Assembly (NCBI RefSeq): GCF_000204055.1
Contig: NW_006768792.1
Span: 669,676 to 733,675, forward strand
Origin: Melampsora larici-populina 98AG31
Taxonomy: Eukaryota; Basidiomycota; Pucciniomycetes; Pucciniales; Melampsoraceae
Direction: 5' to 3'
DNA length: 64,000 nucleotides
Positions 36,601-47,810 of the stretch are shown in pieces. Positions within the stretch are counted from its first letter, which is position 1. Each line of letters opens with the position of its first letter. The position numbers and the translations under genes were made by a program. The notes below the pieces were generated by a model. The model made no database searches. It had not been told where the DNA came from and was given only the letters and a program-made list of their open reading frames with translations.

Positions 36601-36863
36601 TCTCAGTTCTATGGTTACTTTCTAAAGTGGTCCTTGAATAAATGAATGTTTCTATAGGGATTTGAAATGACACATGAGCTCTCTCAGTGGTTTTTGCGCC
36701 AAAAAAAACCCCTATCCTGCCTGGCCCTGCCTGGCCCCGAGGCCCCAGTTCCAGGGCGCGCCCTGCCTGGCCCTGACACATTTCGACAGGCCTTCGGGCA
36801 TCACTGAGGCCGGGCGGCGCCCCGGGGCCGGCCCTGAAAGCTCAGGGTTGGGCCGCAGACCTA
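33688..36863 (+). mobile_element. hAT transposon 2, complete, 3176 bp
   Basis: The ends TAGGGCTGCGACCC and (complement of the right end) TAGGTCTGCGGCCC match at 12 of 14 positions and are flanked by the 8-bp duplication GTCAGATC. Both ends carry GC-rich subterminal blocks (33700-33840 and 36715-36840) with CCCGGCC/GGGGCCGG motifs. One hAT transposase relic fills the inside. It belongs to a different hAT lineage from hAT-1: the terminal repeats differ. Confidence 0.93.
34136..36466 (+). pseudogene. hAT-2 transposase, inactivated
   Basis: The start is ATG 34136. A degenerate BED-like block follows (CNKALALDKHASTK, stop, MIRHLDRAHHI). After an intron near 34556-34640 comes VLFVDAPEFHEIINMINPAA, then ITCNGWTSPTNILMLGVTAH (the hAT D-W block) ended by TGA, NASKNTTMGQALL, CVAHVINLVAKAGMAVFNQ, LVHELSTRWSSTHSSLARFV, and the hATC end HWPNLTRMANAMLAVPTTSA with PSESTFSHA. 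The catalytic region is interrupted by stops at 34457, 34940 and 35586 and by frame changes near 35260 and 35990. The element could be moved only by another copy's enzyme. Confidence 0.85.
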
Positions 36864-36871
36864 GTCAGATC
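36864..36871. repeat. Target site duplication of hAT-2, right
   Basis: GTCAGATC, identical to 33680-33687. Confidence 0.95.
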
Positions 36872-37896
36872 AGGATGGGGGATAGTGTAATCAAAGCAGA
36901 ATGTCTCATTTCATAATGTACAACCTTTAAACCTAGATTAACGGAAGCGTAGTGAAACATTTATAAGGAAATAGAAGAAATAGTGGGAATTTTGACTTTT
37001 GCACTGACATACACACATGTTGCAACATTTACATCACAAGGAGCTTATTTTATCAATCTCTACAGCTCAATAACTTAGGCATCCCACATTGTAAGTAGGT
37101 TTTATTGGTGCAGTAATTGATCTGTATCAAGAATTCAAAATTGGACAATTTTATAAAATAGTTGTGATTCTGAAAATAAAAATGGTTCTCAGCTATGGAT
37201 ATTAGGAAAACATCACCTGTATTCATTATAAGAAAGACAGTTCATTGTTTTGTAACATCAATTGATCCGTTTTGCAGCTTAAATCACATTGATCATTATC
37301 AATAATTACATCATAAGATTATATTGTTGGGGTTTTCAAGGGTTTTTGTTGAGCTTTGTCGGTTTTTGAAGTTTGTTTACCATTGTTGGAGTGTTGAAGG
37401 AGTGTTATATACTATTGGTTATGGTTTCATGCGCCTCGTTCCCTCTTATCTCATCTTATACCCTTGCTATAGTGTTTTTAATCATCATCATATTACTAAA
37501 TTTCTACCAAGGTCACTTAAATATGCCCTTTCAGGTAAGAAGAAATTGACTTACACATGTTCAAGACTATAATTAGTCTCTTTGGGAACAATACTTACAG
37601 CATTATTGCTAGTGATGATACTTTTTTTATCGACTTTTTGCGCACAAACTGGAATAATACTCATAAAAAGTAGGCACTTGCTATTTGCAGCCCACACGAA
37701 ATCCATATAGGCGCTGCCGAAACAGCGCCTACATGAAGTTTTCCCACGAAAAAGCGCCTACATTTATGATGTAGGCGCTTTTTCCTTTCTCAAATGACGC
37801 CTACAGGCTGAAGAACCAATGTAGGCGTCATTTGTGTACGCCTATATTCTAAAAATAAAATGTAGGCGTAAATTTGAAGCGCCTACATTTACAGTA

Positions 37897-38093
37897 CTCA
37901 AAACCACTAGGTCTGTGCTACCTTTCTTGAAAACCTGCTTTCAAAATGTTGTTTTTGCGGAGAAAATGAACCGGACAGAGCTCCAAAAAGAAGTTCCAGA
38001 GAATTCCCAGGAATTCCCCTGCAAAAAGATCAACTTTGAATCTATGTTTTTCACATTTTTTGAAAAAGGTGGCTTGAACCTAGTGGTTTTGAG
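37897..38093. mobile_element. 197-bp MITE nested in the multi-hairpin element
   Basis: Ends CTCAAAACCACTAGGT and their exact complement, flanked by TA (37895-37896 and 38094-38095). Beyond the repeats the interior is more GC-neutral and lacks the TGTAGGCGC motif of its host element, as expected for a later insertion. Confidence 0.85.
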
Positions 38094-38177
38094 TACCATA
38101 ATTGTGTAGGCGTCACAAAAATGTGCCTACATATTTTTTTTTGACTGTAGGCGTAATTTTTGACCAGCTACATATTT

Positions 38178-38350
38178 TAATACCAACACCCTTATAATTC
38201 AATACCAACACCCTTATAATATAATTCCAACACCCTTATGATTTAATTCCAACACCCTTATGACTAATCTCACCACCCTTATAATTAATCTCACCACCCT
38301 TATAATTTACTACCAACACCCTTATATATTAATACCAGCACCCTTATAGA
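38178..38350. repeat. Minisatellite, about 8 units of 20-22 bp
   Basis: The units follow (A/T)A(T/C)(A/T)CCAACACCCTTAT with variants (TCACCACCCTTATAATT). They lie in tandem from about 38178 to 38350, inside the multi-hairpin element. Confidence 0.85.
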
Positions 38351-38849
38351 TTTGTATTCACACGTGTATAAGATGCTTATAACTAACTTAAGCGCCTACA
38401 TGGAAAAAACAATGTAGGCGCTCAAAAAAAGTGCCTACATTTTATTTTTAGAATGTAGACGCTTGAAAATAGCGCCTACATTTTGTTTTTAGAATGTAGG
38501 CGTACACAAATGACGCCTGCATTGGTTTTTCAGCCTGTAGGAGTCATTTGAAAAAGGAAAAAGAGCCTACATCATAAATGTAGGCGCTTTTTGGCGGAAA
38601 ACAACCGTGTAGGTGTAATTTGGACAGCACCTACATGGATTTCATGTGGGCTGCAAATAGCAACATTTCTTTGGTGACTTTATGTTTTTCTCTGTTCTCA
38701 CAAAGTGGTCAGCAAGTGCCCTTGTGCTGGATTCTTTGAAGAAGGCAGTCATTAGGCAACTGCTACTATTCATACATTAGTAGATTATCTCTTGAGCTTC
38801 AAATACTACACCACCACAAAAGCAAGGTCACTCACACAGGTGACTTCCA

Positions 38850-40090
38850 TGTGAACTCAATGGACTTACCCCCTACAATCTTTATTGTGATGGACTCAAG
38901 AGACAAGATAATGTTATATGAGGCATGCCTTGGATCAAAAACATCATTTATTGGAAAAATGGCAGGGTACAGAATGATGTTCCAACCATTGCTGCTGCAA
39001 ATGTGGCAATGTCACAGCCAATGGAACTGACAGAAGGGCAAGCTAGGAATTTGGACAAGGACATAGAGTTTAAATGCTCAACAAAACCCCTCAAATATGA
39101 GTTTGATTTCCCTAAGAATACCAAAGTTGAAAAATCAGCTTGCAAGCATGTACACCTCCCTATAGGCCACAAAACAGAATCAAAAAATAGAATTCAAGAA
39201 AACTCATACCAGCAGCATGAATTCAATGTTGTCAACACAAACCAAATCCTAAGACCCAGATCAAATGAGGAAAGCCAGCCACAATGATATGGAGTTAAAG
39301 TCTAGCAAAAACTTATTTAAACCGCCACAGAGTACACGTAACTTTGCTTTAGACAAAGATGTTACAGAATCAGCCAACAAGTGTACATCCATTCTACAAC
39401 AGACCAGCAGGCAGACACATTGACAAGCCCTACAGAGTCCAAGCAAGAGAATGAAACAATTGCAATGCTTGTTACAGCCAACTCATGCAATGATTCATGG
39501 CATTGAAACTACTTCAAACTTATCTTCAAAGTTGACAGTAGAGCTGGCCAAAGATGTAATTCCCAAGTCAGCAAACTGGTTCCAGAATTTTATTGTGAAT
39601 ACCTCCACGTGTTTGAAGAATTCAATTCCAGTGTGCTGCCACCACACAGACCTTACACTTTTTGAGTGGACTCAATCCCTGGTGCTACTTTGAAAGCAGG
39701 TTGAGTAATCATCCAGCAAAATCAGATTTACCAATTCTCTGTGGGCGGCTCCAGCATTATTCATGGAAAAACCAATGGGAGGTTGAGAACCTGCTTTTAT
39801 TACAGAACACTGAAGGCTGTCACTGTCAAGAACAGATATCCATTACTGCTAACATTGGGACTCATAGATAGTGTATTGATTGTAGGAAATTTCACAGGTT
39901 TAGACATGGGTAATGGGTATAATAATCTCAGAGTTAGAGAGGTATATGAGGCAAAGTTAGCTTTTGAATGCAAGGCCAGCCAATTTGAATCACTTTTTAC
40001 GCCCTTTGGACCTACTGGACCCCCTGGATTTTTTCAATACTTCATACAAGCTATCTTGAAAAGTCATATTGAATGGGATGTAGCTGCTAG
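38850..40090 (+). pseudogene. Ty3/gypsy pol relic (protease end and RT start)
   Basis: GMPWIKN-type sequence at about 38925 (MPWIKNIIYWKNGRVQND) marks the end of a retroviral-type aspartic protease. After a long linker with stops come PPHRPYTF and IPGATLKAG (39640-39700, frames shifted), then RT blocks: RTCFYYRTLKAVTVKNRYPL, GLDMGNGYNNLRV, AFECKASQFESLFTPFGPTG and PPGFFQYFIQAIL at about 40060. The YxDD region and everything after are gone. The sequence is far more decayed than the element at 55-58 kb. Confidence 0.75.
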
Positions 40091-41200
40091 CTGTCCAATT
40101 GTTCAATGTTCTCCTCATCCTTCCTTTGGTACACACATCCACAGCCAACACTTTTTAATGAAGGTGGCATATTTACTTTTGTTTCAACATATTCCTTCTC
40201 TGATTCCCTCCCTTTTAAGGAAAGCTGAATTTCTGCTCGAAATTTGAGCAATGACAACTGTGTACATGGGTGCATTGAGTGCATGGAAGGTGTTTGCAAT
40301 CACTCCATTACAGCTCTATATTGTGAGCTTGTCCTGTCAATTGTTCTGATTGCGGGTCTAACCCAATCATGTTTAGATGCTGTTTGTTCTATTCCTTTCA
40401 ACATGAAATCTCATTTCATTTCCACTTTCTACTCTTTGTTATTTTCAAACTCCCATTTCATGGTGCTTTTACGTGTCCTTGCTTTTGAAAGTGAGGTGCA
40501 TTTCACTTTTAGCTTGATTTTACCCTGCCTGTGCCTTGTGAGCTAGACTATCAAAAAGTGTCATTTTGGTATCATTTTGGTGGTCGTCTCATCCACACAG
40601 CCCTTCTACAATTCATCAATCATTCTATTTTCAATATTCAAACATCCTACAATATCCATGAAGCTGTTAATCATTGCTGTAATTAATTTTTGTATGTTCA
40701 TGCCAGATTGACATACACCTTGTTTGTTTTTTTCTATTTGTGTCTTAGTTATTAATCATACTCACACCTGGCACCTTTTTAGTGGCCCAAGGCGTGTCCA
40801 GAGCCATGGCCTGGCATGGTGTGGCCCAGTGTGGCCTTCCATTCAAACAACCTCAATCCCTCATTTTTAGCTGCTAATCCCTGCTCAAGACAATCTTTAG
40901 GGGGGCTTCAACTGAACTTCATACCCTGTGAAGGTCATGAATGGGCTGGGGTGAGGGCCACGGGTGGCCTAAGCCCTGGTCACTGCCATGTGCCCCATCA
41001 GGGCACCTTGTGGCTTCATGGCAACGGGTGTGAGTGTGGATTAACAATTGACAACACCACCAATCAACCTCTCCACAACCACCAAACTTGATGCTCACAT
41101 ACATGTAAACATTGTACACTTTCCTGAATTCTCCAAAAAAGATTGCTTCTCTTTCAGATTCCTTCAATTGATGATTTTGGCAGTGCTCAGGTGATCAGGC
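40091..41200. other. Intergenic, nothing recognised
   Basis: Short frames without motifs. A stretch at 40785-40850 is dominated by TGGCC/GGCCC words. No gene is supported. Confidence 0.4.
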
Positions 41201-41208
41201 TGTTTTGC

Positions 41209-41790
41209 TCTAAATTTTCTGTACATTCCTGAAGTATGCTTGTGTCCATCTTGGATGAGCATCCTCTGAACTCAGTTTCTCAGATGAGTACTTAGAATCA
41301 TTACATGAGTCACTGAATACTCAGTATAGCTCAGCACCTTGTCCAAAATCCCGGATCAGCAGGCCCCAAGGCATGACACTAGAAACATCTGAGCAGCTGG
41401 GATGAAGTGAGAAGATGGGCCAGCCCTTCCTCAGGCTTCTTTGCTCAGGAGCAAAGCCTGAGGAAGGCCTAGTTGATCTGCTCAGTTCCTGTTTTGCTCA
41501 AATTTGGCTGTACATTGCTGGGGAATGCTCATTTTCATTTTGAATGAGCATTTGTTGAGCTCAGTCTCTCAGATGAGTACTCAGAATTAGTTCATGAGTC
41601 ACTGCATACTCAGAACAGCTCAGCACCTTGGCTAAAACCCCATATCAGAAGGCTCCAAGGCATGCTTCTGAGGATCAGCTAAGTGGCTGAGATGAAGTGA
41701 GCAGATGGGCCAGCCCTCCCTCATGCTTCTTTGCTACGGAATGATTCCTGAGGAAGGCCTAGGTTATCCTCTCAGTTCCTCTCTATCATG
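41209..41790. repeat. Tandem duplication, about 295 bp x 2
   Basis: The block 41209-41503 is repeated at about 41504-41790. Shared landmarks are TCTCAGATGAGTACT, ATGAGTCACTG, AGCTCAGCACCTTG and GATGGGCCAGCCCT. Copies differ at roughly one base in eight. The first copy contains a strong hairpin, CTCAGGCTTC... with its complement GCAAAGCCTGAG at about 41431-41463, less complete in copy 2. Confidence 0.85.
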
Positions 41791-41799
41791 GCATCAGCT

Positions 41800-44290
41800 G
41801 ACAAGCACGTATAAAACAGGAAGAAAAGCAAAAGAATTTGGAAGTAAAATTGAACAAATGTTGAAAAAAACAATAAAATTTCAATGTTCACCCCAATGTG
41901 AGCATCTATTTTTGCTCCTGTGAATAGTCTGTAAGGGTATTTCTAGAACAAAATCTTTGGAGTATTGAGTGACATTTTTGGCATACATAATTTGAACTAC
42001 TTTTCTCTGTTGTGTGAATTGTAACTTATTTGTTTCAACCTATATATATCAAGTGTAAGGAAGACAATAGCTTTGCAGATTGCTATAAAGCCCTGAATAT
42101 AACACTGAAGGACAAAAGGTTGCTTCTGCCTGTAGACATCAACCATTACGGTGTGATTCATTGAATCTGAAACTCCCTGCACTTGAATATGTGGAAATTA
42201 CTGAAGCATTTCATAAAACACAGATAGCTACTCTTGCCGGATTATCTTGTTGCCTCAAGTTAAACACCTAGTTTGTACCTATATACTGTTATGTGGTAAG
42301 ACATTAGGTGTATTTCAAACTTAACAAACATCAACATTCAATGTGGATATTTTTGGGAGTAAAAAGGTTGTTTTGCACCAGGAAGGTTCTTGTCCTTATG
42401 CTAATAGGTGTATATGTGATCTTTTGGTTGGCTTGTCAGATGCCCCTCATTACCACTGAGCTCTATATAGCAACTGACTCATTTGGTACAATGCAGTCAA
42501 AATATCTCAACCAATTTTTTCCCATAGTGACTATTTAATTTTCAGCTCTGTGTTGCATCCAAGCTAAATATGAGGCCTAATTGTATGGAAAGGGAATGCA
42601 CCTTTCAATGCCATGGTGTGGTCAAGTTGACAGCCTTGCAACTCTTTGACTACAACATAGAAGACTGTGTTATGACACAAACGATAGCCAATCACATGAG
42701 GGGTAAACTGGTGAATGGGCTATCAAAGGGGAAAGAACCGATGAACTCTTTATCAGGTTCTGAATTGGAAGCTCTAAAAAGATCTTCACATGACTCAATA
42801 TTCAATAACGATACTGAAATATGCTGAGACTCAAATACTTTTGTTTTTGATTGAGGGGATTTAGAAATTACAATTTCTTCACATCCATTACTTTGTATGG
42901 CATTGCCTGAGGATAAGAGAGAATGATCCCTTGTAATAAACTTTCTAGAACAGGAAGCTAGTGGGACATTTTTGGTCTTTGAGGTCATTGTTCAAGGTCA
43001 AAATTAACCAGCAGTTGTACCAGGAACAATTAAAGAATAGTTAATATTAAATCAATAAAACTGTATGTGTAAACACAGGAAGCAATGTTTGGTAGCATTA
43101 TAACCAGTGTGAGTGACCTTAACCATCATTCAATGTAGAAATCCTGCTTTGGGCAAGCAATCTGGCAAGTGGTACCAGACACTGTCTGTGATGGTGGTGC
43201 AGGAACCATTCAAAGTTGTTGGCCTACATGAAATTGCGACAGCTACAAGAGGGTAATCAGGAAATCTAAAAGAATGTTCTGGTCATTAAGGATAGTGAAC
43301 ATACTTAATGCAATATCTTTGCAAATCTGCTGACGGACCAATTCAGGTATGGGACCCAGAATTGTTGTGCTTTTTACTTTGATGGTTAATACAAAACAGT
43401 GAGAATATGTGAAGTTTGGGGAAAGTGAGTAATGTTCCAATTTTTAGGTGGATGGCTTGGGTCAGGCAGAGTCTGTTATAATTACATAATTGTGCGTGTG
43501 TACTTTCTGGTCAAAAGATCATCTGGATAGGAAGTTCGTGAGAATATGTCCATAGATTTTGCAATCAATGCATTGCCTGATCAGCCCCTAAATGATGTGA
43601 CATGTATTATATCTGATTCACAATTTAATTTTTGAGAGTCTCACTGTTTCTGGGTAGTGTTCACTGGTTGACAAGCATGCACGACTTCCCTTTCTGCCTC
43701 AAAGGGAGTTGGTGTGGGCTTGTCAACAAGCAAACCCTACACAGACACAGTGTCTGAGTATAAAGATCATTGATGTTCACATATGTAGCAAGACATGATA
43801 ACTGGATACAATTGTAGCATAGCACCTCTGTTGCAGGCATGCCCACATAGTGTCTAGTCAATTAACAAAAAAGGAAAGTTTTATTGGACCAACAAAGACA
43901 CAGAGCCTTCAAAAACCTGAAAACTGCCTTCACAACAACACATGCTACTCTGCACAACGCACAACATACTATGTGTGCTGTGACACCTGAAACCAATTAA
44001 AATGCATGTTTTTGTACATTTTGGCATTGTGGCATACTTTTTCCATTTGACTTTGTCAACCTTTCACGCACGACCCATGATGATGGGTTGCCTTCGCCTT
44101 GCACCCAAATCAGGAATTTGTGTAGGTTTGCATTTAGAAATGACACAAAAAGTGTTGCTATTAGTGCCCATATATATTGGCCGGAGATGCTGCACAAATT
44201 ACAATGATCCCACACAGCAAGAATGATTTTGAGATGATGTAGCAAACTGAAGAAATTACCTTCCATGAACGTATTCAAGTAGCTGGTCAT
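41800..44290. other. Intergenic with weak frames
   Basis: No supported gene. The best candidates are 42692-42988 on the minus strand (98 codons, Ser/Lys-rich, starting MTSKTKNVPLASCSRK) and 42570-42827 on the plus strand. They overlap and neither has a known motif. Confidence 0.35.
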
Positions 44291-44329
44291 CTTCCAATGT
44301 TCCTGCAGCCTGGGTTGCCTGCTTGTGCT

Positions 44330-45490
44330 TTACCGACCCAGGAAGCACATGACCTCAAATTGACTGGGGGCCACTTCGTTCATTCCGAAGGCCGGCTGAG
44401 GTCTTCGGGACCAAAGCTCATTGGCAAAAGCTCTCCCAAAGTCTTGATGGTCACCTTTGTCTTCAAATCTTCCGCCGCGCGAAACGAAGCCGATGCCATG
44501 TAAATCGGCATCTGTTCGTCGGTTATTTCGGATTTAGAAGCGCGCTCTTTCAATATCATCATCCCTAGGCGCTGTTAAGATACGTAAGAGAAAATGAGAC
44601 TACTCAACTTCCAGTTGGCAGAATTCTCGGGCAAATTGGCGACAGACACCACAAGGTGAGCAAGGGCCGTCTATATCACTAAGCTGGGTCGGATTATAAA
44701 TTTCCATCAGTATAACTTCACTCGAAGCTTAAACCTTTAGGCTTGGGCATTTTGCAGATGGTCAACTATCATGCGCTAGCGGGAAAAATCACTCAACGTG
44801 GCAACCGCCAATGCTTTGAATTTGGTTTTCCCTTCGCTCTGAATGCGGTAACACCGCGCGAGGAGCAGGAGTGAGATAGCCAAGGTCATACGAGAATCAG
44901 TCCCGGTCACCAATCAAGGTATATGAGACGAATGGGGAAGAGCTTAACAACCGCTTTCGCAAACGCAGTCCGCTCTGCGCATGTTCCAGGAGCTAGATGA
45001 GATTCGTAAGGTCAGGTCGCACTTCATCAGCGTTCCGTGTAATTGGATGCAGAAGCATTGAAGATGACTGTGGCTTGTTTAAGAAGGGAGAGGACTCCGA
45101 CAATGAACATGGGCAAGAGACACTGTCATCCCAAAAATCACCAGCATGCATTCGCGCCCTTCACAAAAAACAAAACTTACTGAAAGCCGCGTTCTCAACA
45201 TTACACCCTGTGATCACCTCATCGGAGGTGGTCAGTAATGCCGCCCCGACGCGGAATTTTGAGCTGTTCCATCATGACGCAGCAAGCCATACATTAACCC
45301 TTCTGCTCAACGCGACCCAGTGAATTGTCGCAATGGAACCTACTAGGGTGAGTACGAAAGTTCGCGCGCTGTTCGAAGATATGGCGAGTAACAAGGAATA
45401 TATACGATTCAAGGCAAACGAGGTTGATCTGATTAGCTGTTCATCGGTCCGTAACATCTGCCCTCCGGGAAGACTTGTTCGCAGTTCCTA
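44330..45490. other. GC-richer island with coding-like fragments
   Basis: Base composition changes abruptly to a more even, CpG-containing mix. On the plus strand a 107-codon frame (44997-45323) runs LSSQKSPACIRALHKKQNLL and ends in TGA. It is followed after nine bases by MEPTRVSTKVRALFEDMA and about 35 further codons. On the minus strand 44562-44380 reads SFRAAEDLKTKVTIKTLGEL. These look like broken pieces of a host gene, but I cannot assign strand or family with certainty. Confidence 0.3.
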
Positions 45491-45499
45491 GTCCATACT

Positions 45500-46770
45500 G
45501 ATAGGCGAAAGTTGGCGGACGCACCACTTAACGCACTTCTACATAGAAGTATTATTTGATCTTCGGTGACTTGATTGGATTCGTCGCCCATTCCGAGATG
45601 AAGTCTTGCTCAGCTTTATACTCTGAATCTGAGAGTTTGGTAAGCTAATATGAATCCCGACTCGAGCGGGGCGCAATGACCGGGTCGTCAGCTTGCCCGG
45701 ATCAAACTGGGTCTCGGTGACAATGCAAAATGCCCTTGCGTGTGCTAAATGCACAAAGGCGGATTCTTTTCTAACTTACTTCTCAACAAAAACTTGCTCT
45801 GATCGAAATCCAAAGAAGTATGAGTCTGAAGGGTAGATCTGACTGTCGTATTTCACCTACAGGCATGATACAGCCCCAGCCCCATGCTTATATGCAAACA
45901 CTTTCAAACCACAAGTCTCACACCACGCCCGCCACGTGATTGCCTGCGGCAAACACAACCTTTCACCAACCCACATATCATGGGTTTGCACCAGCATACT
46001 GCTGCATGAACCTCGCACCCACATAGCGTGTAATTGAAGAATCCTGGCATCTTTTCTCAAATATCAACAAGTCAGAAGAAAATAATCACTAGGATTTAGT
46101 ATGAGGCTGGAGTATTGCATCATTGAATGGTTAACTTGACTAGCTGGTTGAGGAAATGCTTGGGACTACCAACGTCTACTTCTTTTATATGTAGTCATCA
46201 AGTTTTCTGGTTGATTGCGTCCTCTTGTGTTTTTTCATCAGGAGACTGAGGCGGACAAAAATGGCCATATGATTTTCACGATTCTTCTGTGTTGCTGCAA
46301 TCAAGATTAAGCATCATCACCCTACAAAATACCCTGATTATCAGCAACCAAGATATTCTCCATGTGATAAAGATGCTCAATCACTTAATTACAGTGTAAG
46401 AGATGATTGAATCAAAACCTCGCCAATCCATGAAGGATTTGCTTTTGGACCAATGTCCGTACCAGCAACAAGGATGCTCAGGATTAACTTGATAAACACG
46501 TCAAATATGCAAAGCTTGCCATTCCCTTAATTACATCAAAATACCCATTTGTTACAGAGCGCAGTGGTCCTCATTCTTTATAACACACTTCTCTTACCTT
46601 CTGATTATATATTCTCAATGCATCAACTCAAACAGTTTCCATTGAAAATCACATTCATAGCAATAGAATATAAGGCAGAATATATAGGATAGTATTTGCT
46701 ATCTGAACCTTGCTTAAGAAATTTCTCCAGAACCCCAAATCACTCGATAACAACAAGCTACAATACAACA
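45500..46770. other. Intergenic, nothing recognised
   Basis: About 1.3 kb without a supported gene. The right half (46080 onward) is AT-rich. Confidence 0.35.
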
Positions 46771-46776
46771 GATCAG

Positions 46777-47097
46777 CTATTTCTTCTTCTTCTTAGGTTC
46801 AACTACAGCAAATCCTAATCCATCATTCTTCCAGGCAGGCTGAAATTCAAGTGCATCAGCCATATCAGAGGTTGTCTTAACTGTTACGGACACATGACTA
46901 TTAGCACATGTTGGGGAGAGTTTTGAAATGCCCATTCTCTCCATCACCTTCGCAGGTTGACAAGTATTGAACTCTTTTGCATATTGTTGTCTGTCCAATT
47001 GAGCTGCATAAACACCATCTGAGACTATCTCTACTACGGATCCGCCCGTATCAATAGGAAAATCTACTAACATATTCATTAAATTGTCCACCACCAA
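46777..47097 (-). CDS. Possible 3' exon of an unknown protein, Lys-rich end
   Basis: About 106 codons end in PKKKKK and a stop. The text reads NMLVDFPIDTGGSVVEIVSD, GVYAAQLDRQQYAKEFNTCQ and later WKNDGLGFAVVEPKKKKK. Such an LDFP...S..Y/VYA...RRFA-EF pattern followed by a basic end resembles the C-termini of some fungal adaptor proteins (possibly Smy2/GYF-like), but this is a weak guess. A TGA lies in frame just upstream and no splice acceptor is convincing, so it may be an isolated fragment. Confidence 0.3.
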   Translation of the reverse strand: MVVDNLMNMLVDFPIDTGGSVVEIVSDGVYAAQLDRQQYAKEFNTCQPAKVMERMGISKLSPTCANSHVSVTVKTTSDMADALEFQPAWKNDGLGFAVVEPKKKKK

Positions 47098-47330
47098 AAG
47101 AAATGAAAGTAAAAATGATCAGAATTGGACAAGATCAGAACTGCTTGACAAAAAGATCAATCTAACCATTGTTCATCCCTCTTGGGTCCTCACATTCTGT
47201 GAATTCAGCAGGCCAAGGCAGCATGGGGCTAGCAAGCCTCGTACGCAGCATAATCAGCCTTGGGTCACCACAGTAGAAGAATATGTGAATTATTGTTATG
47301 TTTGTAGACAAGAGCTGTATTGACATGTAT

Positions 47331-47370
47331 TATTCGCTGATAATTATCATGTGATAATTATCAGAGAATA
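47331..47370. repeat. 40-bp near-perfect palindrome
   Basis: TATTCGCTGATAATTATCA at 47331-47349 is followed by TG and by the complementary arm 47352-47370 (TGATAATTATCAGAGAATA), one mismatch in 19 pairs. It is AT-rich and has no obvious rho-like or terminator role in a eukaryote. Confidence 0.9.
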
Positions 47371-47810
47371 TACAATTGTCCGATGCTCCCAGTCTAAATG
47401 AGGATCACACTATTTGGAGACCGGTTTGAAATTTCAAGCCCGGTTTTTGACTTTTGAAATGCTTTCTTCAGCCTGGTTTGAGTTCAAATGAAACCGGGCA
47501 AACCGGTTTGTTTCAAATTGTAGAATCTCAATTTTGTAGAGACCTTACTCTCAAATTGTCTCTCTCCAACCATTTCATTTCAGATGCAATTTTGTTTGTA
47601 TTGTTTTGTGAAAATGAGATATTTTGTTTGTATTCTCATTGCAAGAAACATTACATAAAACAAACATAGCATAGCATAAACATGTTCTATGAAGGAACGT
47701 GACATTTGGTAACAAACAAGCGTGACACAAGTATGATGTCTTGTCTGACAGCAGTAAGAAAAAGATTACAACAAAGGCCAACAACAAGTGGGTTAAAAGC
47801 TTTTTAACAA

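Larger units (their letters stand above)
37678..38663. mobile_element. 986-bp multi-hairpin element
   Basis: The ends TTGCTATTTGCAGCCCACA and their complement at 38645-38663 form a long inverted repeat (continuing GAAATCCAT.TAGG.GCTG). Between them the motif TGTAGGCGC and its complement GCGCCTACA recur more than a dozen times, in both orientations, so the DNA can fold into a chain of small hairpins inside the large one. It holds a nested MITE (37897-38093) and a minisatellite (38178-38350). There is no coding capacity. Confidence 0.8.
33180..38815 (+). repeat. Dispersed AT-rich repeat, copy B (split by two insertions)
   Basis: Pieces at about 33180-33687, 36872-37677 and 38664-38815 line up in order with copy D (50545-51635). 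They are separated by hAT-2 and by the multi-hairpin element. Matches include AATAATACTCAT(T)AAAAG before 37678 and CTTTGGTG after 38663, CAGCAAGTGCCCTTGTGCTGG, and the terminal AAATACTACA. The order of insertions can be read: repeat first, then hAT-2 and the hairpin element. Confidence 0.65.

Noticed and set aside
37678..38350. CRISPR-like regular repeats
   Set aside because: The repeats alternate in orientation, spacing is irregular and the genome is eukaryotic. They are hairpin arms and a minisatellite.
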